The notes beneath the pieces were generated by a model. The model worked only from the letters and a program-made list of their open reading frames with translations, was not told the origin of the DNA and searched no databases. From Bacteroides rodentium JCM 16496 (lineage in GTDB: Bacteria; Bacteroidota; Bacteroidia; Bacteroidales; Bacteroidaceae), in assembly GCF_000614125.1 (NCBI RefSeq), contig NZ_BAKJ01000009.1, positions 55,211 to 119,210 of the forward strand: 64,000 nucleotides of DNA, written 5' to 3'. How positions within the stretch are numbered: the first letter of the stretch is position 1; every line of letters begins with the position of its first letter. Of the stretch, positions 36,239-44,193 are shown one piece after another. The position numbers were made by a program, and so were the translations under genes.

Positions 36239-37162
36239 ATGAAAGTATTAGTTGCAACAGACAAACCGTTTGCCAAAGTGGCAGTAGACGGTATCCGTAA
36301 AGAAATAGAAGCAGCAGGTTACGAACTCGTGCTGCTGGAAAAATATGGTGAAAAAGCCAAGCTGCTGGAGGCTGTGAGAGATGCCAACGCTATCATTATC
36401 CGCAGTGACATCATTGATGCCGAAGTGCTGGATGCCGCCAAGGAACTGAAGATTGTGGTGCGTGCCGGTGCCGGTTATGACAATGTGGACCTGGAAGCAG
36501 CTACTGCCCACAATGTATGTGTAATGAATACTCCGGGACAGAACTCCAATGCTGTGGCCGAGTTGGCTTTCGGCTTGATGGTGATGGCTGTCCGTAATAT
36601 GTATAACGGTACTTCCGGTACGGAACTGATGGGCAAGAAACTGGGTATCCACGCTTATGGTAACGTGGGTCGCAACGTAGCCCGTATTGCCAAAGGCTTC
36701 GGTATGGAGATTTATGCGTTCGACGCTTTCTGCCCGAAAGAAGTAATCGAGAAAGATGGAGTGAAGGCTGTGGGTTCTGCCGAAGAGCTTTACTCTACTT
36801 GCGACGTCGTATCCCTGCATATTCCTGCCACTGCCGAAACGAAGAATTCCATCAATTATGCATTGGTGAACAAGATGCCGAAAGGCGGACTGCTGGTGAA
36901 CACAGCCCGTAAGGAGGTCATCAATGAAGCCGAGCTTATCCAGCTGATGGAAGAGCGTTCCGACTTGAAATACATGACCGACATTATGCCTGCTGCCAAT
37001 GAAACGTTTGCAGCCAAGTTTGCCGGACGTTATTTCTCTACACCGAAAAAGATGGGTGCCCAGACTGCCGAGGCCAATATCAACGCAGGTATTGCCGCTG
37101 CCAAGCAGATTGTAGGCTTCCTGAAAGACGGTTGTGAGAAGTTCCGCGTAAACAAGAAATGA
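36239..37162 (+). CDS. serA: D-3-phosphoglycerate dehydrogenase, short form
   Basis: 307-aa NAD-dependent enzyme of the first serine-pathway step. The nucleotide-binding fold has LGIHAYGNVGRNVARIAKGF (about residue 138), and LLVNTARKEVINEAEL is the substrate-side motif. The C-terminal ACT/serine-feedback domain is absent. Where the family normally has the catalytic His (TPHIG), this protein has STPKKMGAQTAEAN (Lys 270-271). That is the type II-K form described for Entamoeba histolytica and Bacteroides. It follows serC; the next gene starts 1 bp after its stop. Confidence 0.94.
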   Translation: MKVLVATDKPFAKVAVDGIRKEIEAAGYELVLLEKYGEKAKLLEAVRDANAIIIRSDIIDAEVLDAAKELKIVVRAGAGYDNVDLEAATAHNVCVMNTPGQNSNAVAELAFGLMVMAVRNMYNGTSGTELMGKKLGIHAYGNVGRNVARIAKGFGMEIYAFDAFCPKEVIEKDGVKAVGSAEELYSTCDVVSLHIPATAETKNSINYALVNKMPKGGLLVNTARKEVINEAELIQLMEERSDLKYMTDIMPAANETFAAKFAGRYFSTPKKMGAQTAEANINAGIAAAKQIVGFLKDGCEKFRVNKK

Positions 37163-37163
37163 G

Positions 37164-37358
37164 ATGAATAGTAAGACTACCTATAAATGTTCAGTTCTTT
37201 ATTTAGCAATAGGTGCTGGTATATTTTCATTAAGTAGTATATTCAGAAATGAATTGTCAGATTTCGCCCTCGGCTTTTGCGAGGGCGTATCTGTTGTACT
37301 GATATTAAGTAGTGCTATTTATCTGATAAGATATTTTGTGAAAAAGAAACCTCAATAA
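37164..37358 (+). CDS. small two-helix membrane protein
   Basis: 64 aa, starting 1 bp after the serA stop. Two hydrophobic helices (about residues 10-27 and 37-56, GVSVVLILSSAIYLIRYF) and a basic end (VKKKPQ). No family recognised. Tight spacing to serA and 20 bp to the DUF1015 gene suggest co-transcription. Confidence 0.7.
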   Translation: MNSKTTYKCSVLYLAIGAGIFSLSSIFRNELSDFALGFCEGVSVVLILSSAIYLIRYFVKKKPQ

Positions 37359-37378
37359 TCCATATAAAACACTCTCTT

Positions 37379-38625
37379 ATGGCTATAATTAAACCCTTTA
37401 AAGGGATTCGCCCCCCTCAGGATTTGGTGGAACAAGTAGCGTCCCGTCCTTATGACGTATTGAATTCTGCAGAAGCGCGTGCAGAAGCGGAAGGTAATGA
37501 AAAATCCCTATATCATATCATCAAGCCGGAAATAGATTTTCCCGTCGGCACGGATGAGCATGACGAACGTGTTTATCAGAAAGCTGCAGAGAACTTCCGT
37601 ATGTTCCAGGAGAAAGGCTGGCTGGTGCAGGACGATAAAGAAAACTATTATGTCTATGCCCAGACCATGAACGGCAAGACACAGTACGGTCTTGTTGTCG
37701 GTGCATACGTTCCCGATTATATGAACGGTGTTATCAAGAAGCACGAGTTGACTCGTCGTGATAAAGAGGAGGACCGTATGAAGCATGTCCGCGTGAACAA
37801 TGCCAACATTGAGCCCGTATTCTTTGCCTATCCCGATAACGCTGCGCTGGATGCCGTCATTTCCCGTTATACAGCGGGGAAACCGGTATACGACTTTATC
37901 GCTCCGGGTGATGGTTTCGGTCATACCTTCTGGATTATAGACAAGCAGGAGGACATTGATGCCATAACCCAGGAGTTTGCCAAGATGCCCGCCCTCTACA
38001 TTGCCGATGGGCATCATCGCAGTGCCGCTGCCGCTTTGGTGGGTGCGGAGAAAGCCAAGCAAAACCCCAATCACCGTGGAGATGAAGAGTACAACTACTT
38101 CATGGCTGTGTGCTTCCCGGCCAACCAGTTGACTATTATTGACTATAACCGGGTGGTGAAGGACTTGAACGGTATGACTCCCGAAGAGTTCCTGGCTGCT
38201 GTGGGTAAGAATTTCATCGTAGAGAAGAAAGGTGCGGACATCTATAAGCCGTCCGGACTGCATAACTTCTCCCTCTATCTGGACGGAAAGTGGTACAGCC
38301 TCACTGCCAAACCGGGTACTTATAATGATAACGACCCCATTGGCGTACTGGATGTAACTATCTCCTCTAATCTGATACTGGATGAAGTGCTCGGCATCAA
38401 AGACCTCCGTTCCGACAAGCGTATCGACTTTGTAGGCGGTATCCGTGGCCTGGGAGAGTTGAAGAAGCGGGTGGACAGCGGTGAGATGAAAGTGGCATTG
38501 GCCTCTATCCCGTTTCCATGAAGCAACTGATGGACATTGCCGATACGGGTAATATCATGCCTCCCAAGACAACTTGGTTTGAGCCGAAGTTGCGTTCGGG
38601 ATTGGTGATTCATAAACTGGACTAA
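37379..38625 (+). CDS. DUF1015 family protein, frameshifted
   Basis: About 415 aa after repair. Conserved start MAIIKPFKGIRPPQDLVEQV with VASRPYDVLNS; further family motifs YIADGHHRSAAA (about residue 208) and HVRVNNANIEP. The DUF1015 fold is a ParB-like domain of unknown function; it is often next to serA and serC, as here, and one proposal links related proteins to serine phosphorylation. The frame breaks at about 38502. One restored C (GCC CTC TAT) continues as LYPVSMKQLMDIADTGNIMP to the stop at 38625. Confidence 0.9.
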
Positions 38626-38649
38626 ATGAATTGATATAAACTGAAACGG

Positions 38650-38775
38650 GGGTGTCAAAACGGTATTCACCACAGATTACACGGATTAACACAGAATGAA
38701 CTTAATCTACTGATAATCAAAGATGCTTATCTGTGCAAATCTGTGTAATCTGTGGTGAATACCGTTTTGACACCC
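38650..38775. repeat. 90-bp palindromic repeat, copy C, with full outer arms
   Basis: The CACCACAG...CTGTGGTG core lies at 38668-38757 and is identical in type to copies A and B. Here the flanks GGGTGTCAAAACGGTATT and its exact inverse extend the hairpin to 126 bp. It lies just after DUF1015, convergent with the gene at 38804. Confidence 0.93.
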
Positions 38776-38803
38776 TCGTTTTTCGTTCAGAACTTTGGAA
38801 TCC

Positions 38804-39175
38804 TTAGGAATGATGTTTGAAATACTGTTTTCTCATCCACTGGTCAAATAGGATAAAAAGCGGAATTGCCAGAATCAGCAGGAGATAGAAGCAAGGTATC
38901 CGGATGCTTTCTGGCTGTAGGACGGTGGTGGGGATAAAGGCTTCCCGGATGCTGTTTCCGAAGTACAGAACCAATCCTGCCCCACTGGTGCCTATCAGGA
39001 AGATGGCAGCGGCGATGGTTGCAAGCAGGGTCCTTCTTTCTGATTTCTTCTCGCGCAGACGTATGGCTTCTTCTACCTTCTGCATGGTGAGGTAGGCAAA
39101 ATTGGACGGCAGACGGAAGGTAGTCTGTTCCCTTACCGCCTTTTTTAATCCTTTATCTTTCAGTTCTTCATTCAT
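38804..39175 (-). CDS. putative membrane anti-sigma or partner protein
   Basis: 123 aa with two hydrophobic helices (about residues 49-70 and 91-110). The N-terminal 40 residues are cytoplasmic and charged. It starts with a 4-bp overlap on the end of the ECF sigma gene. That coupling and topology fit an anti-sigma factor, but no zinc-finger (HxxxCxxC) motif is present and no family was recognised. Confidence 0.65.
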   Translation of the reverse strand: MNEELKDKGLKKAVREQTTFRLPSNFAYLTMQKVEEAIRLREKKSERRTLLATIAAAIFLIGTSGAGLVLYFGNSIREAFIPTTVLQPESIRIPCFYLLLILAIPLFILFDQWMRKQYFKHHS

Positions 39176-39720
39176 ACTTTTTCTTGTTTCATCAATACAT
39201 AAATCTTTTTACGTATACGGTGCAGCTTCACTTTTGCGTTGCTTTCCGTCAGTCCCAGGATGAGAGCTACCTCATTCAATGATTTTTCTTCATAATAGAA
39301 TAGGCTTATCAGTGCCCGTTCTTCGGAATTGAGTTGCTCCATAGCTCTGTTCAATCTGGCAATTTGCTCTTCTCCTTCGTCATTCAAGGCTTCATCGACT
39401 TGTGTATCGGATATGTTGGCAAGCAGTGCATCATCCATGACAAAGGTATCAAATTTCTTTTTCCGTGCACTCGAGATAGCCGTATTATATGCAATCGAAT
39501 AAATCCATGTCGAAAAAGAACTGGTGCCTTTGAAAGACGAGAGATGCTGGAAGGCTTTCAGAAAGACATCTTGGGTCAGTTCTTCGGCATCTTCCTGATT
39601 GGAGACGATGCGGGCCACCAGCATGAATACTTGTTGGCCGTATGCGTTGAGAAAATGCTCGTAAAGAGTAGTCTCTCCCCTCAAGATGCGCTGGATGATA
39701 TGTCTCTCGTCGTCTTTCAT
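39172..39720 (-). CDS. ECF-type RNA polymerase sigma factor
   Basis: 182-aa sigma-70 family protein with only regions 2 and 4. Region 2 (about 22-90) includes VARIVSNQEDAEELTQDVFL and FSTWIYSIAYNTAIS; region 4 (about 120-175) includes LNSEERALISLFYYEEKSLN and an HTH, EVALILGLTESNAKVKLHRI. Overlaps the putative membrane partner by 4 bp. Its own promoter appears to be the left member of a mirror-image pair, implying autoregulation; the -10 ends 8 bp before the start codon, so the mRNA is probably leaderless. Confidence 0.95.
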   Translation of the reverse strand: MKDDERHIIQRILRGETTLYEHFLNAYGQQVFMLVARIVSNQEDAEELTQDVFLKAFQHLSSFKGTSSFSTWIYSIAYNTAISSARKKKFDTFVMDDALLANISDTQVDEALNDEGEEQIARLNRAMEQLNSEERALISLFYYEEKSLNEVALILGLTESNAKVKLHRIRKKIYVLMKQEKV

Positions 39721-39728
39721 TTTGTCTG

Positions 39729-39819
39729 TTAGACGCAGGTTTGTTTATGAGGTTACAGATTTCCGGAAGAAAAATATTTTTCCGGAAATCTGTAACCTCA
39801 TATAAACTGCCGCGTCTAA
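39729..39819. promoter_or_regulatory. divergent mirror-image ECF promoters in a 91-bp dyad
   Basis: Minus strand: TGTAACC (39757-39751), 15 bp, CGTCTAA (39735-39729), directed at the sigma gene. Plus strand: TGTAACC (39791-39797), 15 bp, CGTCTAA (39813-39819), directed at 39863. The centre is a dyad ATTTCCGGAAGAAAAATATT. AAC/CGTC spaced 15-16 bp is the ECF promoter pattern, so both sides are probable targets of this sigma factor. Confidence 0.8.
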
Positions 39820-39862
39820 AGGGTACAAAGAAACGAAATTACTAATTTAAAACGAAACGAAT

Positions 39863-40263
39863 ATGATGGATTTTATTATGGTGCCTGCGGTGATGACAAT
39901 CATTACTTTAGGAGTCTACAAATTGTTTGAGCTGTTTGTTTGTAAGAAGGAAAGAATTATGCTGATTGAGAAGATGGATGAGCGGGGACTGCTCCCTCAG
40001 ATGGATGTGCCTAAATTGCGTGGAAGCAGCTTTTCGTTCTCTGCCTTGAAAATAGGATGTCTGTTGGCAGGTATGGGACTGGGGTTGTTGCTGGGTTATC
40101 TTATCTGCTATGCGACGGTTCCCGATTACTTCACTGCAGACAGAGATTGGATGTACAGGGAAACTGTCTCTCTGATTTATGGAGCCTGCGTGCTGGGTGT
40201 CGGTGGAATCGGCTGATAGTGGCTTTCGTTACAGAACTGAAACTGAATAAGAAGCAAGGATGA
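39863..40263 (+). CDS. DUF6249-like membrane protein, frameshifted
   Basis: About 133 aa after repair. Three hydrophobic segments (about residues 7-27, 62-85, 100-122) with a charged cytoplasmic loop EKMDERGLLPQMDVP. The frame stops after VLGVGGIG near 40211; one added base restores LIVAFVTELKLNKKQG to a stop at 40263. Together with the divergent ECF sigma promoter, it resembles the small membrane proteins regulated by their own ECF sigma in Bacteroidetes. Family name is from resemblance only. Confidence 0.75.
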
Positions 40264-40319
40264 GCAGAAAAGAAGTGGAATTATTAAATTTCTCGTGTCA
40301 CTGCTGAACAAATCGCTTT

Positions 40320-40346
40320 TTTATCTTGTTTTCATAACAAGGATAA
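40320..40346. promoter_or_regulatory. operator-like palindrome
   Basis: TTATCTTGTT, TTCAT, AACAAGGATAA: near-perfect dyad 14 bp before the start of the small gene at 40360. Alternatively an mRNA hairpin in its leader. Confidence 0.5.
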
Positions 40347-40359
40347 AATTTCAATAGGT

Positions 40360-40545
40360 ATGAATATGGATAAGAAAGCAGGGCATGGTGCCCCCGAGGC
40401 AACATTGCCTCATGTGGAAAATGAAAAGGGAACAGTTCCTGGACAACAGATCGGATTATACAGTAAGGCTGATAACCGTGATGTCAGGCAGATGGTCAGG
40501 ATGCTGAATAGCCCTGAAGAACAAAGTCAGAAAGACAGAGGATAA
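40360..40545 (+). CDS. small hydrophilic hypothetical protein
   Basis: 61 aa, no membrane segment, no recognised family. It starts MNMDKKAGHGAPEATLPHVE and ends NSPEEQSQKDRG. It has its own upstream dyad and a perfect terminator that overlaps its last codons, so it is a real transcription unit. Probably cytoplasmic. Confidence 0.6.
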   Translation: MNMDKKAGHGAPEATLPHVENEKGTVPGQQIGLYSKADNRDVRQMVRMLNSPEEQSQKDRG

Positions 40546-40563
40546 TTCCTCTGTCTTTTTTGT
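40534..40563 (+). terminator. terminator of the 61-aa gene
   Basis: GACAGAGGA, loop TAAT, TCCTCTGTC, then TTTTTT; the stop codon is in the loop. Confidence 0.93.
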
Positions 40564-40586
40564 TGCCAATACTCCTTTGTTTGTAC

Positions 40587-40594
40587 TATCTTTG
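40587..40594 (+). promoter_or_regulatory. -7 box of the second MATE gene
   Basis: TATCTTTG 37 bp before the start codon. Confidence 0.55.
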
Positions 40595-40630
40595 CCCCCG
40601 TAATGGAAATACTTAAAAAACAAGATTCAC

Positions 40631-41979
40631 ATGCGACGGAAAGGAGACCTCACCCAAGGAGGCATAACCGGTACTTTATTACGTTTTACCCTACCCATGA
40701 TGGTAGGGTCTTTTTTGCAGCAATGCTACAACGTTGCGGATACGCTCATCGTGGGGCAATGCATTGGCGCAGGGGCGTTGGCGGCGGTCGGTTCGGCATA
40801 CACACTGATGGTTTTCCTTATATCCGTCTTGCTGGGGCTGGCAATGGGCAGCGGCACCGTCTTCTCTCTGCATTATGGCGCCGGAAACCATGTGGCCCTG
40901 CGCCGCAGCATATTCAGTTCGTTTGTGCTGATAGGTATCGTGACACTGATACTGAACGTGGCTGTTTTCATCTGGCTCGACCCTATTCTCCGGCTGTTGC
41001 AGGTTCCGCAAGACATATACGGCATGATGCGCAGCTACTTGTGGATAATCTTCTGCGGTATAGTCTTTACCTTCATCTATAATTTCTATGCGGCCCTGTT
41101 GCGTGCGGTGGGCGATTCCGTCACTCCGCTTTGGTTTCTGGCGGTTTCGGTCGTTCTGAATATAGCACTCGACTTGTTTTTTATCTTTCGACTGGATTGG
41201 GGCATCGAAGGTGCAGCCATTGCCACGGTCATTGCCCAGGGCGCAGCGGCACTGGGCATCGTTATCTACACGTATAGACACCGTCCCGAATTGCGTTGGC
41301 GTCGCGAGGATATGCGCTTCGACCGTGCCTGCCTGCAGGAAATCGCTTCCTTCTCTGCACTGACCTGCATTCAGCAGTCGGTGATGAATCTGGGAATCCT
41401 GATGATACAAGGACTGGTCAATAGCTTTGGTACTGCCGTAATGGCGGCTTTTGCGGCAGCGGTGAAGATAGATTCTTTTGCCTATATGCCTGTGCAGGAA
41501 TTCGGGAACGCCTTTTCCACCTTCATTGCGCAGAACTTCGGGGCCGGACGTTACGACCGCATTCGCCGGGGTGTTCGCAGTGCGTTTGTCACAGCGGTTG
41601 TTTTCTCACTCCTCGTCTCCGTGCTGGTTTTCGTGTTTGCCGAGCCACTGATGCTTGTCTTTGTCCGTCCGGACGAGACGGAGATTATTGCGGTGGGGGT
41701 GGCATACCTGCGCATCGAAGGCGCTTTCTACTGTGGCATCGGCATCTTGTTTCTGCTGTACGGATACTATCGGGCCATCCGCATGCCGGGCATGTCGGTT
41801 GTGCTGACCGTGCTGTCGCTGGGCACCCGTGTCGTTCTTTCCTACTGGCTGGCCTCGATGCCCGAGGTGGGGGTGACGGGCATCTGGTGTCCATTCCCAT
41901 CGGCTGGCTGATTGCCGACGTGGTCGGCATCTGGTACTATCGGTACAAGAAGTTCCGTTTTCAGGAATCTAAGACATGA
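40631..41979 (+). CDS. MATE-family efflux transporter, frameshifted
   Basis: About 449 aa after repair, with 12 predicted helices in two MatE halves. Starts MRRKGDLTQGGITGTLLRFT with the LTQG motif; QQCYNVADTLIVGQCIGAGA and EFGNAFSTFIAQNFGAGRYD are typical. Only moderately similar by eye to the MATE pump at 14981. The frame breaks near 41888 after TGIW; one base (TGG TGG TCC) restores WSIPIGWLIADVVGIWYYR to the stop at 41979. It converges on the glycerate kinase gene with an 11-bp overlap of 3' ends. Confidence 0.93.
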
Positions 41980-43120
41980 TGCGGCAGATTTGCTCTACGG
42001 TTCTTCGGATATTGTCTTGAGCAAACTCGGGTTGCATGGCCTGCTCCAAAGAGATGGGAGAGGGGGTAATGGAGAATACGCCCCGAAAGCCCGCTTCGTT
42101 CAATATTTTGGTGTCCTCTATCGCCCCTGCCAGCAGTATGACGGGGATGTGTTGCCTCCTTGCTTCCTGCAAGATGCCCGAAGGCACTTTCCCCATAAGA
42201 GTCTGCCGGTCCGATTTTCCTTCTCCGGTGATGATGAGGTCGGCATCCTTAATCTTTTCTGCAAAGTCCAGAGTTTCCAGCAGAAGCTCTATCCCGGGTT
42301 TTAACCGTGCATCCAGAAATGCGTGGAGACCGCCACCCATACCGCCTGCCGCACCGGCACCGGGATATGTGGAGATGTCTTTGCCGGTAGTGCGGAGTAT
42401 CGTGTCCGAAAGATGCCGCATGGCGGAGTCCAGCTCTTTCACCATATCTTCGTCCGCCCCCTTTTGGGGAGCAAATACATGCGCTGCTCCATGGGCTCCG
42501 AAGAATGGATTGCGCACATCGCATGCTGCCGTGAAACATGCCTTTCTCAGTGCGGGATGGGCGAAAGAGCTGTCAATGGAGCTGATGCCCGATAAAAGGC
42601 CGCCGCATAGGGCAATGCCCTTTTCAGTGTTTCCTACTTCGCATCCGTCTTTATCGAAGAAGCGGAATCCCAATGCTTGCAGCATTCCCAGTCCGGCATC
42701 GTTCGTGGCGCTGCCTCCGAGCCCGATGACGAAGCGTGTGCATCCCCGTTCCAGCGCATCGCGTATCAGTTCTCCCGTTCCGAAAGTGGTGGTCCTCATA
42801 GGATTCCTTTCGTCGGCGGGCACCAGAGGCAGTCCGCTGATGGCAGCCATTTCTATGAATGCGGTGTTGCCGTCTCCGGAGATGCCGTAGCTGGCATTGC
42901 GTACTCTCATCAGCGGGTCGTGGGCACGGACGGTGATGCGTTTGCCGTTGCCGGCTGCCAGCAGGACATCGAGCATGCCTTCACCTCCGTCGGCCACCGG
43001 AAGAACAACGGTGTGGCATCCGGGACATGCCGCATGCACTCCCTCGGCGGCGGCTTTTCCAGCTTCTGCCGAGGTGAGGCAGCCTTTAAAGGAATCAAGG
43101 GCAATCACTATCTTTTTCAT
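41969..43120 (-). CDS. glycerate kinase
   Basis: 383-aa type I glycerate kinase (GlxK/GarK family) phosphorylating D-glycerate to 2-phosphoglycerate. Start MKKIVIALDSFKGCLTSAEA, VVLPVADGGEGMLDVL, RFVIGLGGSATNDAGLGMLQ (about residue 125), and ADLIITGEGKSDRQTLMGKV (about residue 285) are diagnostic. Intact. Single-gene unit. Confidence 0.95.
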   Translation of the reverse strand: MKKIVIALDSFKGCLTSAEAGKAAAEGVHAACPGCHTVVLPVADGGEGMLDVLLAAGNGKRITVRAHDPLMRVRNASYGISGDGNTAFIEMAAISGLPLVPADERNPMRTTTFGTGELIRDALERGCTRFVIGLGGSATNDAGLGMLQALGFRFFDKDGCEVGNTEKGIALCGGLLSGISSIDSSFAHPALRKACFTAACDVRNPFFGAHGAAHVFAPQKGADEDMVKELDSAMRHLSDTILRTTGKDISTYPGAGAAGGMGGGLHAFLDARLKPGIELLLETLDFAEKIKDADLIITGEGKSDRQTLMGKVPSGILQEARRQHIPVILLAGAIEDTKILNEAGFRGVFSITPSPISLEQAMQPEFAQDNIRRTVEQICRIMS

Positions 43121-43201
43121 AAATGCGGTCTTTTATAGTTTCGTCATGCTTCGGATGACAAGTTGTACAATTACAAAGGTATATACAAAATTTCATTTCT
43201 T

Positions 43202-43219
43202 TTTCATGCAAGCATGAAA
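43202..43219. promoter_or_regulatory. 18-bp palindromic operator, copy 1
   Basis: TTTCATGCAAGCATGAAA, a perfect dyad. The sequence after it (AGTTCTCTCTTCGGTTTGCA then TTATCTTTT) is the same as after copy 2, but its -7 box ends in T instead of G. Confidence 0.7.
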
Positions 43220-43277
43220 GTTCTCTCTTCGGTTTGCATTATCTTTTCATAAGATAAGCTGCACCTCAACATAACTT

Positions 43278-43323
43278 TTTCATGCAAGCATGAAAGTTCT
43301 GTCTTCGGTTTGCATTATCTTTG
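43278..43323 (+). promoter_or_regulatory. 18-bp operator copy 2 and promoter of yigZ
   Basis: TTTCATGCAAGCATGAAA at 43278-43295, then TTCGGTTTGC containing the -33 TTTG, and TATCTTTG at 43316-43323. The yigZ start codon is only 4 bp after the -7 box. Direct repeat of copy 1 at a distance of 76 bp. Confidence 0.7.
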
Positions 43324-43327
43324 CAGC

Positions 43328-43922
43328 ATGAGCGAAGATACGTATAAAACCATCGTTGCCCCTTCCGAGGCATTTACACTGAAAAGCGCAGCAAGTTCAT
43401 TGCTATTGCCCTGCCGGTGCGTACAGTAGAGGAGGTGAAGGCGCATCTGGAAACTTACCAGAAGAAATACTACGACGCCCGCCACGTGTGCTATGCCTAC
43501 ATGTTGGGCCATGAGCGGAAGGACTTCCGTGCCAACGACAACGGCGAGCCATCGGGTACGGCAGGCAAGCCGATTCTGGGACAAATCAATTCCAACGAAC
43601 TGACGGATATTCTCGTCATCGTAGTGCGCTACTTCGGCGGTATCAAGTTGGGTACGAGCGGACTGATTGTAGCTATAAGGCTGCTGCCGCCGAAGCCATT
43701 GCCGCTGCCACCATCATTGAAAAGACGGTAGATGAGGCGGTGACTTTCCTCTTCGAATACCCCTTCATGAACGATGTGATGCGGGTGGTGAAGGAGGAGG
43801 AGCCGGAAATCCTGGAACAGTCGTACGATATGGACTGCCGCATGACGCTCCGCATTCGCCAGTCCATGATGCCGAAGTTGCGGGCACGGTTGGAGAAAGT
43901 AGAAACATTAAGGTTTGAATAA
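43328..43922 (+). CDS. yigZ: YigZ/IMPACT family protein, two frameshifts
   Basis: About 198 aa after repair. The N-terminal UPF0029/IMPACT domain has SKFIAIALPVRTVEEVKAHL, HVCYAYMLG, NDNGEPSGTAGKPIL and VVRYFGGIKLGTSGLIVAY; the C-terminal DUF1949 domain is the last 60 residues. Breaks near 43380 (one G restores PSEGIYTEKRSKF) and 43673 (one C restores VAYKAAAAEAIAA). The family is linked to translation regulation, exact role unsettled. The start codon is so close to the -7 box that either the mRNA is leaderless or the upstream promoter copy is used. Confidence 0.9.
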
Positions 43923-43956
43923 TACAACAAATGGGATAAGAGCCCCTTTCAATAGG

Positions 43957-44130
43957 GAAGTTGTTTGTTTCCTACTTTGGAACAAAGTGTTCAAACGCGT
44001 TTGAACACTTTGTTTCGCCTATGTGGAACACTTTGTTTTTCCATAATGAAACGAAGTGTTCTCTATAATGAAACAAACTGTTTCCTTTAACGGAACAAGT
44101 TGTTTTGTTCTTTGGAACAGACTGTTTGCT
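43957..44130. repeat. degenerate 22-23-bp tandem array, eight units
   Basis: Units start at about 43957, 43979, 44001, 44024, 44047, 44069, 44091 and 44113. Each is a dyad-like GAAACAAAGTGTTTC variant, appearing as GGAACAAAGTGTTC, GAACACTTTGTTTC, GAAACGAAGTGTTC, GAAACAAACTGTTTCC and others. The first two are joined by a perfect GTTCAAACGCGTTTGAAC palindrome. It fills the gap between yigZ and the HpaII-like gene. Confidence 0.85.
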
Positions 44131-44193
44131 TCGTGTAAACGGCATCACTCTTTATGAAAGGCTGGCTTCCCCCCTTTAAACAAAAGAAAGTTT

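Noticed and set aside
43957..44130. CRISPR array
   Set aside because: Units of 22-23 bp are contiguous and degenerate with no unique spacers, and no cas genes occur. The same applies to the other tandem arrays.
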